Shown here piece after piece: positions 1 to 7,817 of a stretch of 33,162 nt of DNA (the stretch's first letter is position 1; each line of letters starts with the position of its first letter). The DNA is from an uncultured Bacilli bacterium (lineage in GTDB: Bacteria > Bacillota_I > Bacilli_A > RF39 > UBA660): assembly GCA_947625425.1 (NCBI GenBank), contig CANQOH010000012.1, positions 1 through 33,162 of the forward strand. Reading direction: 5' to 3'. The notes under the pieces were generated by a model. That model saw only the letters and a program-made list of their open reading frames with translations, was not told the origin of the DNA and ran no database searches. Made by a program: the position numbers and the translations under genes.

Positions 1-90
1 GGATTCGTTACTAGAGATCCAAGAAGTAAAGAACGTAAAAAACCAGGTCTTAAAAAAGCTCGTCGTGCTCCACAATTCAGTAAACGTTAA
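1..90 (+). CDS. rpsI: 30S ribosomal protein S9, C-terminal end (partial)
   Basis: The window opens inside a reading frame whose last 29 residues read GFVTRDPRSKERKKPG then LKKARRAPQFSKR and a TAA stop. This is the conserved basic tail of ribosomal protein S9, which reaches the P-site tRNA in the small subunit. The 5' part lies outside the window; rplM would be expected upstream. A hairpin terminator follows at once. In Bacillus subtilis rpsI lies close to cwlD; here a CwlD-like amidase sits 3.8 kb downstream with three surface-protein genes in between. Identification is confident because the tail is nearly invariant. Confidence 0.97.
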   Translation, partial: GFVTRDPRSKERKKPGLKKARRAPQFSKR

Positions 91-110
91 GATTTATTTC
101 AAGTGTTTCA

Positions 111-137
111 AAAGCTCAATTATTTGGGCTTTTTTTC
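111..137 (+). terminator. Rho-independent terminator after rpsI
   Basis: AAGCTCAA and TTGGGCTT form an 8-bp stem (one G-U) around a 4-base loop, followed by a run of seven T. It ends the ribosomal protein transcript. Confidence 0.85.
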
Positions 138-168
138 TTAGCTTAAAAAAGATAATTAGTATTCAATA

Positions 169-197
169 TTGATATCTTTTATAATTTTTTTTATAAT
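169..197 (+). promoter_or_regulatory. Sigma-A-type promoter for the membrane protein at 222
   Basis: TTGATA (169-174), a 17-bp spacer and a perfect TATAAT (192-197), 24 bp before the start codon. It lies just after the rpsI terminator, so the next gene is transcribed separately. Confidence 0.75.
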
Positions 198-221
198 AAT
201 AAAAGAATGGAAGGGTAATTA

Positions 222-1073
222 ATGGCTGATATAAGTGAAACAAAAAGTAAAAGTAATGTTTTTAAACATATAATTATATTTATTATATTTTTATTAGTAG
301 GAATAGTATTAGGATTTTATGGAACTTCTAAATATTTAGGTGAAAAAGAAGAAGAGGAGCCTAAAAAATCTAGTCCTGAAACTAAAGAAATTACACAAGA
401 TTCAATGTATCAAGATACAATTAATGAACTATATGCTATTGTGAATAACAATACTTTATTCTATAGTAGTAAGGGTGTTAATATTTCAGCATTAGATAAT
501 AATACAAAGTTATCTTTACTATATGATTATTTAGTTAATAAAAAAATGATGACTACAGAAACACTTAATAGAAATGAATTTGGTACTTGTGATAATGGAT
601 TTATTTTAGACCCTTCTAGTAGTAATCTGCCATCTTTAGTATGTACTGTTTATAAAATAAAAAAAGATGATTTTGTTAGTGTAGCCAAGAAGATTTATAA
701 TTTTGAAGTAGATACGAATAATAATTTTGTACCTGTAAGCGGTCGTAGTTGTGTATCAGTTGAAGATACGTATGTATGTGGTAATACGGTGACACAACCA
801 AGTGGCGCTTTAGAAATAAAGTTTGATATTCAAAAAGTTACATTAGATCCAGATGGAACAATTGAAATATATGATAAGGGTTATTTAGCAGATAGAAGAG
901 ATGGTGTAGATAATCCTAATGATCAATATGATAATTATTATCTTCATACATCAGATAGTACAACATATTATTATGAATTAAAAAGTGCTGATAATGTAAC
1001 ATTTAAACACACATTTAAAACTGATGATAGTACAAATTATTACTATGTTAGTACAGAAGTATATAATGGTTAA
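222..1073 (+). CDS. Membrane-anchored extracellular protein of unknown function
   Basis: 283 aa. Residues 1-14 are polar and basic, 15-33 form one hydrophobic segment (HIIIFIIFLLVGIVLGFYG), and the rest is hydrophilic, rich in Asp, Asn, Tyr and Thr. This fits an uncleaved N-terminal anchor with an exported domain. An acidic/lysine linker (about 40-60) follows the anchor. Four cysteines (in GTCDNG, LVCTV, RSCVS and YVCGN) are spaced so that two exported disulfides are possible. The ATG is preceded by AAGGG at a suitable distance. The gene has its own promoter and terminator and so is monocistronic. I do not recognise the family. Confidence 0.75.
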   Translation: MADISETKSKSNVFKHIIIFIIFLLVGIVLGFYGTSKYLGEKEEEEPKKSSPETKEITQDSMYQDTINELYAIVNNNTLFYSSKGVNISALDNNTKLSLLYDYLVNKKMMTTETLNRNEFGTCDNGFILDPSSSNLPSLVCTVYKIKKDDFVSVAKKIYNFEVDTNNNFVPVSGRSCVSVEDTYVCGNTVTQPSGALEIKFDIQKVTLDPDGTIEIYDKGYLADRRDGVDNPNDQYDNYYLHTSDSTTYYYELKSADNVTFKHTFKTDDSTNYYYVSTEVYNG

Positions 1074-1074
1074 T

Positions 1075-1097
1075 AGAGACATTTGTCTCTTTTTTTT
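1075..1097 (+). terminator. Rho-independent terminator
   Basis: AGAGAC-ATTT-GTCTCT stem-loop followed by eight T, directly after the stop codon of the gene at 222. Confidence 0.85.
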
Positions 1098-1110
1098 ATA
1101 CAACTGTTAA

Positions 1111-1139
1111 TTGAACTGAAAATTAAATTGTGCTACTAT
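1111..1139 (+). promoter_or_regulatory. Candidate promoter for the LPLTG/InlB-repeat pair
   Basis: TTGAAC (1111-1116), 17 bp, TACTAT (1134-1139), about 50 bp before the ATG at 1190. It lies just after a terminator. Confidence 0.55.
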
Positions 1140-1189
1140 AAAATGTAGAATAGAAATTAATAAAGTATAATGATATAGTGGTGACGGAT

Positions 1190-2206
1190 ATGAGGAAGTT
1201 TTATAGATTTATTATTTTCTTATTTATTACTTTTATTTTATTTGATTTTAAAGTAGTTATGGCTGCTGATATAACTATTGATGATGTTGTTGATTATATG
1301 AATAAAAATAGTATTTTTGATGATTCAGAATATTATGATTTATTTGGTGATATGTTTGATAGAGAAGAAGAAAATGATATTACTAAGATAACATATGAAG
1401 TAACTAAAGAACCTATTTCAGCAGAAGAGGAGGAACCTACTAGTTATAACTTAAAGATTAAAGTTAATCTAGAAGATGCATTAAAAGAAGAACCTATTGA
1501 AAAAGAATATGTATTAAATATTACGGAAGATAATAAAATTTCTTATACTAGCGATTATGAAACTGATTCTATAGAAGCAAGAGTTATGACTTTTCTATTT
1601 AATGAAATCATTTATTCTGTAGGTGGAGCTAGAGGATATAATAAAGATTATCTTGTAGAATGGATGAATCAGATAGATTTAAATAAAACAACTATTGAAG
1701 AAGGTATCGAATGTAATTTTGAAAGTGTATTTTATACTGTTAATAAAAATGGAATTGATTATGAATATGAACTTAATATATTTAAAAACTTTACGATAGA
1801 TATAAATGCTATTACCAAGGAAATTCCAGAAATAATTGCAACTGAAATACATGAAGTTAAACCTAGTTATACTGATATTTCATTAAAGTTTTATGTAAAA
1901 AATCATACAGATGATTTATGTATAGTTTATCGTCGTGAAGAAAGTGAAACAGAATATAGAAAAATAGGTCAGGTTAGATGCAATGATGAAGAATTTATTG
2001 ATAGTAATGTAGAATCTGGTAAGACCTATTATTATCAAGCAACTATTGAAGGTGTTATTATGTGTTCTGAAGAAGTTAAGGCTTCTTTGGAAGAATTACC
2101 TTTAACTGGAGCGTTTCTTTCTGTTGGAAGTATAATTGCGTTGATAATTTTGGAAGTAATAATCTTTAAAGCTTATAAAAAGTATAAAAAGGTTCAAAGG
2201 ATTTAA
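1190..2206 (+). CDS. LPLTG-type cell-wall-anchored surface protein
   Basis: 338 aa from the ATG at 1190. That start follows GGTGA at a good distance; an in-frame GTG at 1178 has no comparable site. Residues 1-25 form a signal peptide ending KVVMA-A. The body is acidic. About residues 205-300 look like a fibronectin type III domain (a PSYTDISLKF strand, then SGKTYYYQATI). The C-terminus is a full sorting signal: LPLTG at 303-307, a hydrophobic span, then AYKKYKK. A sortase would cleave between T and G and link the protein to peptidoglycan. The only sortase in the window is class B-like and has its own NPTTG substrate, so a class A enzyme is probably elsewhere. The next gene starts 15 bp downstream, suggesting an operon. 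Confidence 0.85.
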   Translation: MRKFYRFIIFLFITFILFDFKVVMAADITIDDVVDYMNKNSIFDDSEYYDLFGDMFDREEENDITKITYEVTKEPISAEEEEPTSYNLKIKVNLEDALKEEPIEKEYVLNITEDNKISYTSDYETDSIEARVMTFLFNEIIYSVGGARGYNKDYLVEWMNQIDLNKTTIEEGIECNFESVFYTVNKNGIDYEYELNIFKNFTIDINAITKEIPEIIATEIHEVKPSYTDISLKFYVKNHTDDLCIVYRREESETEYRKIGQVRCNDEEFIDSNVESGKTYYYQATIEGVIMCSEEVKASLEELPLTGAFLSVGSIIALIILEVIIFKAYKKYKKVQRI

Positions 2207-2221
2207 TTGGGGGGTGTAGTT

Positions 2222-3871
2222 ATGGATAAGAATAAAATAATAAAATATTTCCCAATTCTTTTAGTAATTCCCGTCTTATTATTAATCGTATTTAATTTGA
2301 ACTTTAATAAGGATTTTGTTAATGCTGTTAATAAGGTGCTTTTACTAACAGATAATGAAATTGAAGAGACAGAAAAATATACAATAGAAGAAGTTAAAAT
2401 GTTAGCAGCTAGCTTAAAAGTGAAAGAAAATTGGGATGAAGATATTAAAATAATTCCTTTAACTTGTAAAGTTAATATTAATCGTATGATTAAATTAATT
2501 TATATGGATGGTGAAGAACAGTTAGGTTTTAAATATGTTTATTATCGAAAACCAGCTGGGGATTTATTATTCCCATCTAAAAAAGGTTATGACTTTGTTG
2601 AATGGACAAATGTTGATGATGAAGTAGTTACAAAAGATACAGTTATTGCTACTGATGAAGATTATTATGTATATGCTAATTGGGTTAAACATGTTAGTAC
2701 TTTAACTGTAGATCCTGCACAAGGAACTTGGGAAAGTTCAACGGAAAAACAAACTTTTAAATTGGAATATGAAGAAACAAAAGATATTCCTGATCCAACT
2801 AGAGTTGGTTATGACTTTACTGGGTGGAAAGTAGAAGGCGAAGCTAGTAAACTAGAAGATCGTGTATTTACGATGGGTTATGAAAATACAACGATAACTG
2901 CTCAATGGTCACCTAAGAAATATACTTTGCATTATGATGTTAATCAAGGTGCTGCTGTAAATCCTACATCGAAAGAAATAATATATACTAAAGAATATGG
3001 TCAGTTACCTACAACATCAAGAACTGGTTATACTTTTGCAGGATGGTATACTGACCGTAATGGTGGAACTAAAGTAAATGAACATACTGTACATAATGTT
3101 ACAAATGATGTTACGATATATGCCCATTGGGATAATACACCTCCAACAGAACCAAAATTTACGATTTCATATAAAAATAATTCTGGTAAAGATGAAGGAA
3201 TGCTTCCAAGAACTGATGGTGCTACTGAGACCATTACTGTAACTATTACTTCTACAGATAAAGAAGAAACTTATCCGACGAGTTTTAATTTAGTTTGTTC
3301 TGGCGGCGGCTTATGTAAAAATGGTAATGCAACTATTAGTGGTCCTACTATTTCAAATGGTACTGCAGTATATACTATAACTGCTAAGAAAATGGGCGTT
3401 GGTTTGTTGAAAGCTACTGTTAATGATACACCTGGCCTTGATAATCATAATAGTACAGTTATTTATGTTTATGGACCAGATGGAAAACTATCTGAAGATG
3501 CTAAATATGATGTATATTCATTTGATAGTGGTTGGGTTGGAGAACTAGAAGGATGTTATATTTCTGATTTTGAAATGACAGTACAGTTTGGTTCTGGTCA
3601 CAGCAATGCTAATAATGATGATAATATGAAAGTAACTGGTAAGACTAGGTCTGGAACAACTGTTGAATTATTCTATTATCAAGGTAATATGTTAGGTGAT
3701 CTTCATAAAAGTACACTTGATAAATTAAATGAATACTATAGAAATAATCCAAATGATCCGATTGTTGATATTGAATTCTATACTTATTCACCTCATAATG
3801 GGTGTACACCTGCTGCAACTATTCACTATTCAGTAAAATATACTTTCGATAAGAAATTGTTAAATGAATAA
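2222..3871 (+). CDS. Surface protein with InlB B-repeats (Listeria-Bacteroides repeats)
   Basis: 549 aa. The start at 2222 is preceded by GGGGGTG; a TTG 15 bp upstream is in frame but lacks such a site. Residues about 8-24 form a hydrophobic anchor or signal. Three repeats of about 65-75 residues follow, with the hallmarks of the InlB B-repeat (Flg_new) family: a KKGYDFVEW, RVGYDFTGW or RTGYTFAGWY core and an ending in YVYANW, TITAQW or TIYAHW. Next comes a beta-rich Ig-like stretch (about 310-420) and a C-terminal domain with four cysteines' worth of possible disulfides around GGLC, EGCYIS and NGCTP. No sorting signal or C-terminal TM is visible, so the protein is anchored by its N-terminus or secreted. 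Role in adhesion is inferred from the family. Confidence 0.85.
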   Translation: MDKNKIIKYFPILLVIPVLLLIVFNLNFNKDFVNAVNKVLLLTDNEIEETEKYTIEEVKMLAASLKVKENWDEDIKIIPLTCKVNINRMIKLIYMDGEEQLGFKYVYYRKPAGDLLFPSKKGYDFVEWTNVDDEVVTKDTVIATDEDYYVYANWVKHVSTLTVDPAQGTWESSTEKQTFKLEYEETKDIPDPTRVGYDFTGWKVEGEASKLEDRVFTMGYENTTITAQWSPKKYTLHYDVNQGAAVNPTSKEIIYTKEYGQLPTTSRTGYTFAGWYTDRNGGTKVNEHTVHNVTNDVTIYAHWDNTPPTEPKFTISYKNNSGKDEGMLPRTDGATETITVTITSTDKEETYPTSFNLVCSGGGLCKNGNATISGPTISNGTAVYTITAKKMGVGLLKATVNDTPGLDNHNSTVIYVYGPDGKLSEDAKYDVYSFDSGWVGELEGCYISDFEMTVQFGSGHSNANNDDNMKVTGKTRSGTTVELFYYQGNMLGDLHKSTLDKLNEYYRNNPNDPIVDIEFYTYSPHNGCTPAATIHYSVKYTFDKKLLNE

Positions 3872-3875
3872 AATT

Positions 3876-3902
3876 GAGATATTTTGTGATATCTCTTTTT
3901 TA
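3876..3902 (+). terminator. Terminator between the InlB-repeat gene and cwlD-like gene
   Basis: GAGATAT (3876-3882) pairs with ATATCTC (3889-3895), loop of 6, then a T-run. It precedes the chosen start of the amidase, so the amidase may depend on read-through or on a promoter I could not identify. Confidence 0.7.
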
Positions 3903-3920
3903 TTTGGAATAAATATTAGT

Positions 3921-4565
3921 ATGAAAAAGAAATTTGGGTGGTTGTTAATATGTTTAATGTTATTAACAACAAGTTTAGTTTATGGAAAAGAAATAAATAA
4001 CAAATTAGTTGGTAAGACTATAATTATTGATGTTGGTCACGGTGGGAAAGATAAGGGGACTTCAGTTAATAATGTTTATGAAAGTGATATAAATCTGGCT
4101 ATTTCTTTAAAATTAAAAAATGAATTAATTAAACAGGGAGTTAATGTTATTTTAACAAGAGATGGTGATTATGATTTAAGTAGTCCTTTAGTCAATAGGA
4201 GAAAAAAGAGTGATTTTGATAATCGAATAGCTTTAATAAATAAAAGTAATGCTGATTTATATTTAAGTATTCATATGAATTATTTAAATGATAGTAAGTA
4301 TTATGGAGCGCAGGTATTTTATACAGCTGGTAATGAAGAGTTAGCTAAAGTAATGCAAGAATCTTTTATTGATACTTTAAATAGTCCTAGAGAAGCTAAG
4401 AAATTATCAGATAGTATTTATATGTATAAACAACTAGAAGTACCTGGTCTTCTTATTGAATGTGGTTTTTTATCTAATGATAAAGAAAGAAAATTATTAT
4501 TAAATGCAGAATATCAGGATAAATTAGTGAAAACAATTATTAATGGCCTTTTAAATTACTATTAA
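3921..4565 (+). CDS. cwlD: N-acetylmuramoyl-L-alanine amidase (Amidase_3, CwlD-like)
   Basis: 214 aa. The ATG at 3921 opens a clear signal peptide (MKKKFGWLLICLMLLTTSLVYG). An in-frame ATG at 3864 overlaps the preceding gene and would add residues encoded by a terminator hairpin, so it is rejected. The Amidase_3 residues are all present: zinc ligands His40 (DVGHGG), Glu54 (YESD) and His118 (SIHMN), and catalytic Glu180 (LIECGF). The enzyme cleaves the bond between muramic acid and the stem peptide outside the membrane. Size and position near rpsI match CwlD, which makes muramic lactam in spore cortex. Whether this organism sporulates is not shown here, so the symbol is by similarity and synteny. 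Confidence 0.85.
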   Translation: MKKKFGWLLICLMLLTTSLVYGKEINNKLVGKTIIIDVGHGGKDKGTSVNNVYESDINLAISLKLKNELIKQGVNVILTRDGDYDLSSPLVNRRKKSDFDNRIALINKSNADLYLSIHMNYLNDSKYYGAQVFYTAGNEELAKVMQESFIDTLNSPREAKKLSDSIYMYKQLEVPGLLIECGFLSNDKERKLLLNAEYQDKLVKTIINGLLNYY

Positions 4566-4600
4566 AAAAGGATTATTATCTTTCGAAATAATCCATTCTT
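4564..4600. terminator. Bidirectional terminator between convergent genes
   Basis: GGATTATT (4570-4577) pairs with AATAATCC (4587-4594). An A6 run on the left gives T6 after the hairpin on the minus strand; on the plus side the tail is ATTCTTTT. The hairpin covers the last codons and stop of the minus-strand gene. Confidence 0.65.
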
Positions 4601-5556
4601 TTATTATTTTTAATTTCTAAACCAGTTGAATAATCAATATCTGGTATTAATTTAGTTAAATCATTATATGATCTTTCATCTTTAAATAAGTAATCGTTGA
4701 TACTATTGATGATATTAATGGCTTTTTCTTCAGCTATTTTAACTAAGTCATCAAAGGAATATGTATATATTTGATCTTCATTACATGGATGAGTCCATTC
4801 TTTATGTTCATTATTTAAAAATGATGTATCTGGTTTGGGACGAAATGTACTATAAGCAGCGATGTTACCAAAATACCTATTAGTAATTAAATCAATAAGA
4901 GTATATAAAGCTCTTTTTATACCAAAGTAATCATTAATAACTAGAGTATTAATTATTTTAGTATGTTTAATACTTTTATAATAGTAAGTACCAATATTTG
5001 GTTCATTATATGTTGTTTCATAGATGGTATCAATTAAGTTAGTTAGTTCTTTTGAAAATATAGGTTTCTTTATGATATCTTTATTTAGATTACAATGATT
5101 ATATTTTAGATGATATTCTCTTTCATAAAAGATAGCATCAATATCTTTTTCCATACGATTATGTTCACCACGATATATTTTAGAATGTTTATTTTCTTTA
5201 CGATAGATACCTGTTTTATAGAAGATGAATGGATGACATGTTGAATCTAGAACATAATGGGTAATAACACCATAAAGGTAAGCAAGACATTGATGATTAT
5301 TTTCTAAATGTTGTTTTTTGATTTCCTTAATAATATTTAATATATAAGCTTGAGTTTTATTATGATGAGCATAATGTCCTAAGTTTTTAATACGATGAGC
5401 ATTCTTAAAATCAAAGGTATAATAAAATAAATAATCATGACTTTGAGCAAAAGTGGTATATATTAATTTTTCTTTGTTAAAATGTTTTATTGTATCTTTG
5501 TCTAACTTATCAAAAGCATGATTAGCAAAGATATGATGAGTTGTTATTGATGGCAT
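4576..5556 (-). CDS. Zinc-dependent phospholipase C-like protein
   Basis: 326 aa, minus strand. The start follows AGGTGA with good spacing. The N-terminus MPSITTHHIFAN and later AQSHDYLFY, LGHYAHH, VITHYVLDSTCHPF and GEHNRMEKDID give the pattern of His and Asp residues typical of the zinc-dependent phospholipase C/S1-P1-like fold (Zn_dep_PLPC family). No signal peptide is visible, unlike secreted clostridial phospholipases, so this is probably an intracellular metal-dependent hydrolase of the wider family; the substrate is unknown. A smaller relative starting MPSIASHF lies at 19036. The gene is convergent with cwlD and divergent from the Abi_2 gene. Confidence 0.75.
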   Translation of the reverse strand: MPSITTHHIFANHAFDKLDKDTIKHFNKEKLIYTTFAQSHDYLFYYTFDFKNAHRIKNLGHYAHHNKTQAYILNIIKEIKKQHLENNHQCLAYLYGVITHYVLDSTCHPFIFYKTGIYRKENKHSKIYRGEHNRMEKDIDAIFYEREYHLKYNHCNLNKDIIKKPIFSKELTNLIDTIYETTYNEPNIGTYYYKSIKHTKIINTLVINDYFGIKRALYTLIDLITNRYFGNIAAYSTFRPKPDTSFLNNEHKEWTHPCNEDQIYTYSFDDLVKIAEEKAINIINSINDYLFKDERSYNDLTKLIPDIDYSTGLEIKNNKRMDYFER

Positions 5557-5632
5557 AATTTCACCTACTTTTCACAATATTATAACATAATGTACACACA
5601 AAAAATATATGATTTAAATAGCTTTTCAAATG

Positions 5633-5641
5633 TGGTATAAT
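5633..5641 (+). promoter_or_regulatory. Extended -10 promoter for the Abi_2-HtrA pair
   Basis: TGGTATAAT is a perfect extended -10 element (TGnTATAAT), 25 bp before the GTG start at 5667. The -35 region (TTTAAA) is weak, as is common with an extended -10. Confidence 0.65.
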
Positions 5642-5666
5642 AGTTTCGAATAATAGGGTGATGCTT

Positions 5667-6596
5667 GTGATAAAGACATTTAAAACTATTGATGAACAAA
5701 TTGATATTTTGAAAAGTAAAGGCCTAGTTATAGACGATATAGATTATGCTAAGGATGTACTTTTAAGAGAAAATTATTTCTTTATTAGTGGTTATAGACA
5801 TTTGTTTTTAAAATCACCTAAAGATAGAATGTTTTTGCCAGGTACTAATTTTAAAGAACTATATGCAATGTTTAATTTTGATCGACAAATAAGAAATATC
5901 TTTTTTAAAAATATTTTAATTGTTGAAAACAATGCTAAAAGTATTTTCTCTTATCAATTATCGAGAAAATATGGTATTAAAGAAAAAGATTATTTAAATC
6001 CATCTAACTTTGATAGATCTAATGATAAAGTAAGACAAGTAAATGACTTACTTAAAAAGATTAAAAGACAAATTAGAGTTAATGGTGGACAACACTCAGC
6101 GACAATGCATTACATAAGTAATTATGGATATGTTCCTTTTTGGGTAGTTGTTAAGGTTTTATCTTTTGGTTTAATATCTGAATTATATACGATAATGAAG
6201 AGAGAAGATCAAAGAGATATTGCAGAAGTTTATAATATATCAGTAGATGATTTATTAGTATATTTACCAATATTAGCTAATTTTAGAAATTTATGTGCTC
6301 ATGAAGATATAATGTATGATCATAAAACACAAAGAATGATAGATGATACTAAATTCCATACTTTCTTAAATATTGATAAGATGGATGGTGAATATATTTA
6401 TGGTAAAGATGATTTGTTTGCTTTAGTAATTATTTTAAAGCAATTATTAAGAGAAGAAGATTTTACTTTATTAATAAATGAATTATCTTATGAACTAGAT
6501 ATATTAGATGGTAAATTAAGTACTATAAGTTTAGATAAAGTGTTAGATGCAATGGGTTTTCCTAGTACATTTAGAGAGATTGCGAGGATAGATTAA
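5667..6596 (+). CDS. Abi_2 (AbiD/AbiF-like) abortive infection protein with HEPN motif
   Basis: 309 aa using the GTG at 5667, which lies 5 nt after AGGGTGA; earlier in-frame GTG and ATG codons at 5658 and 5661 overlap that site. Family features are the N-terminal helix with YAKDVLLRENYFFISGYRH, then FDRQIRNIFF and VPFWVVVKVLSFG, and the C-terminal RNLCAHED. The last gives Arg207-x4-His212, the R-x4-6-H signature of HEPN ribonucleases, so the active site looks intact. Proteins of this family block phage growth, presumably by cutting RNA in infected cells. The stop is 1 bp before the HtrA start, so both are on one transcript. Phage defence is inferred from the family. Confidence 0.85.
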   Translation: MIKTFKTIDEQIDILKSKGLVIDDIDYAKDVLLRENYFFISGYRHLFLKSPKDRMFLPGTNFKELYAMFNFDRQIRNIFFKNILIVENNAKSIFSYQLSRKYGIKEKDYLNPSNFDRSNDKVRQVNDLLKKIKRQIRVNGGQHSATMHYISNYGYVPFWVVVKVLSFGLISELYTIMKREDQRDIAEVYNISVDDLLVYLPILANFRNLCAHEDIMYDHKTQRMIDDTKFHTFLNIDKMDGEYIYGKDDLFALVIILKQLLREEDFTLLINELSYELDILDGKLSTISLDKVLDAMGFPSTFREIARID

Positions 6597-6597
6597 G

Positions 6598-7752
6598 ATG
6601 AATTTTAATAATTTAGAATATGAAGAGACAATTCCTACAAAGAAGGATAATAAGGAGTTTGGTGTTGGAAAGATAATAGTTTTAATTATTTTTACAGCGA
6701 TTATTTCTGTTTTAATAGGAGCAGGAGCTCTGTTATTACTATTTCATTTTTATCCAGATTTCGCGAGAGATACAGTAACTAATATAACTAAAACAGAAAA
6801 AGAAGTTACGGTTACTGATACTGGTATAGCAGATGCTGTTGAAAAAATATATAATGCTGTTGTAGTTGTTAAAACTTATCAAAGAGGTCAATTATATGCT
6901 ACTGGTACAGGATTTGTGTATAAACATGAAGGTAATAAGTATTATTTATTAACTAATTATCATGTTATTCAAAGTGGAGATTCTGTTGGTGTTGTCTTTA
7001 CTGATGGTAGTGAAGAAAAAGTTACTGTTGAAGGTGGAGATAAATATGCTGACTTAGTTGTTTTATCATTATCTTCTACTAAGGAATATCAAGTGGCTCA
7101 AATAGGTAGTAGTGTTGATATGAGAGTTGGCGATACGGTATTTGCAATAGGTGCTCCATTAGATTATTCAGTTTATTCATGGAGTGTTACTAGAGGAATT
7201 TTATCAGGTAAAGATAGAGAAGTAGAAGTAAGTACTAATGGTTATCAAAGTGATTGGATAATGCAAGTATTACAAACTGATGCAGCTATTAATAATGGTA
7301 ACTCAGGTGGACCTTTATGTAATTCAAATGGTCAAGTAATTGGTATTAATAATATGAAACTTGCTTCAACTGGTATAGAAGGTATGGGATTTGCTATTCC
7401 TATTGAAGAAGCTACTTCTTATGCAGATGCTTTAATTAAGGGAGAAGATGTATCTAGACCATATTTAGGTATATCTATGGCAGAAGCTTCTAATGTATAT
7501 AATGCACGTAATTATGGAGTAGATGTTATGGATGGTGTTATTATTGCGGAAGTAACTTCTGGTTCTCCAGCAGCTAAAGCTGGTTTAAAAGTTGGGGATG
7601 TTATAACAGAATTAAATAGTACTAAAGTTAAAGATATTGCTTCTTTAAAATATCAATTATATAAATATAAGAGTGGCGATACTGTAACTATTAAGTATAT
7701 GAGAAATAATAGAGTTGGTTCTGTTAAATTAACATTAACTAGTTCTAAATAA
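6598..7752 (+). CDS. htrA: HtrA/DegP-like membrane-anchored serine protease
   Basis: 384 aa. Residues 25-50 form a TM helix after a short cytoplasmic N-terminus. The trypsin-like domain (about 75-270) carries the triad His122 (TNYHVI), Asp152 (YADLVVL) and Ser236 (GNSGGPL). A PDZ domain follows (about 285-380; YLGIS, GSPAAKAGLKVGDVI). This layout is that of Gram-positive HtrA, which degrades misfolded exported proteins at the outer face of the membrane. The next gene has its own promoter beyond a terminator. It is translationally linked to the upstream Abi_2 gene, which is unusual for a housekeeping protease. B. subtilis has htrA/htrB/yyxA paralogues, and which one this matches cannot be told. 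Confidence 0.92.
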   Translation: MNFNNLEYEETIPTKKDNKEFGVGKIIVLIIFTAIISVLIGAGALLLLFHFYPDFARDTVTNITKTEKEVTVTDTGIADAVEKIYNAVVVVKTYQRGQLYATGTGFVYKHEGNKYYLLTNYHVIQSGDSVGVVFTDGSEEKVTVEGGDKYADLVVLSLSSTKEYQVAQIGSSVDMRVGDTVFAIGAPLDYSVYSWSVTRGILSGKDREVEVSTNGYQSDWIMQVLQTDAAINNGNSGGPLCNSNGQVIGINNMKLASTGIEGMGFAIPIEEATSYADALIKGEDVSRPYLGISMAEASNVYNARNYGVDVMDGVIIAEVTSGSPAAKAGLKVGDVITELNSTKVKDIASLKYQLYKYKSGDTVTIKYMRNNRVGSVKLTLTSSK

Positions 7753-7777
7753 AACTGAAATTATTTCAGTTTTTTTA
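7753..7777 (+). terminator. Rho-independent terminator after htrA
   Basis: AACTGAAA (7753-7760) and TTTCAGTT (7764-7771) form an 8-bp stem with a TTA loop, followed by T-rich sequence. Confidence 0.85.
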
Positions 7778-7782
7778 TTTTG

Positions 7783-7791
7783 TGATATAAT
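7783..7791 (+). promoter_or_regulatory. Extended -10 promoter of rimO
   Basis: TGATATAAT matches TGnTATAAT exactly. It lies 27 bp before the rimO start and immediately after the htrA terminator. No good -35 is seen. Confidence 0.65.
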
Positions 7792-7817
7792 ACTTGTGCA
7801 TTTGGGGTGAAGTATAT

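Noticed and set aside
3028..3234. Minus-strand open frame within the InlB-repeat gene
   Set aside because: It lies wholly inside a well-supported gene, has no ribosome site and its product resembles no family.
3864..3920. Upstream ATG that would extend the CwlD-like protein by 19 residues
   Set aside because: It overlaps the previous gene and the terminator and would bury the signal peptide; the ATG at 3921 is better.
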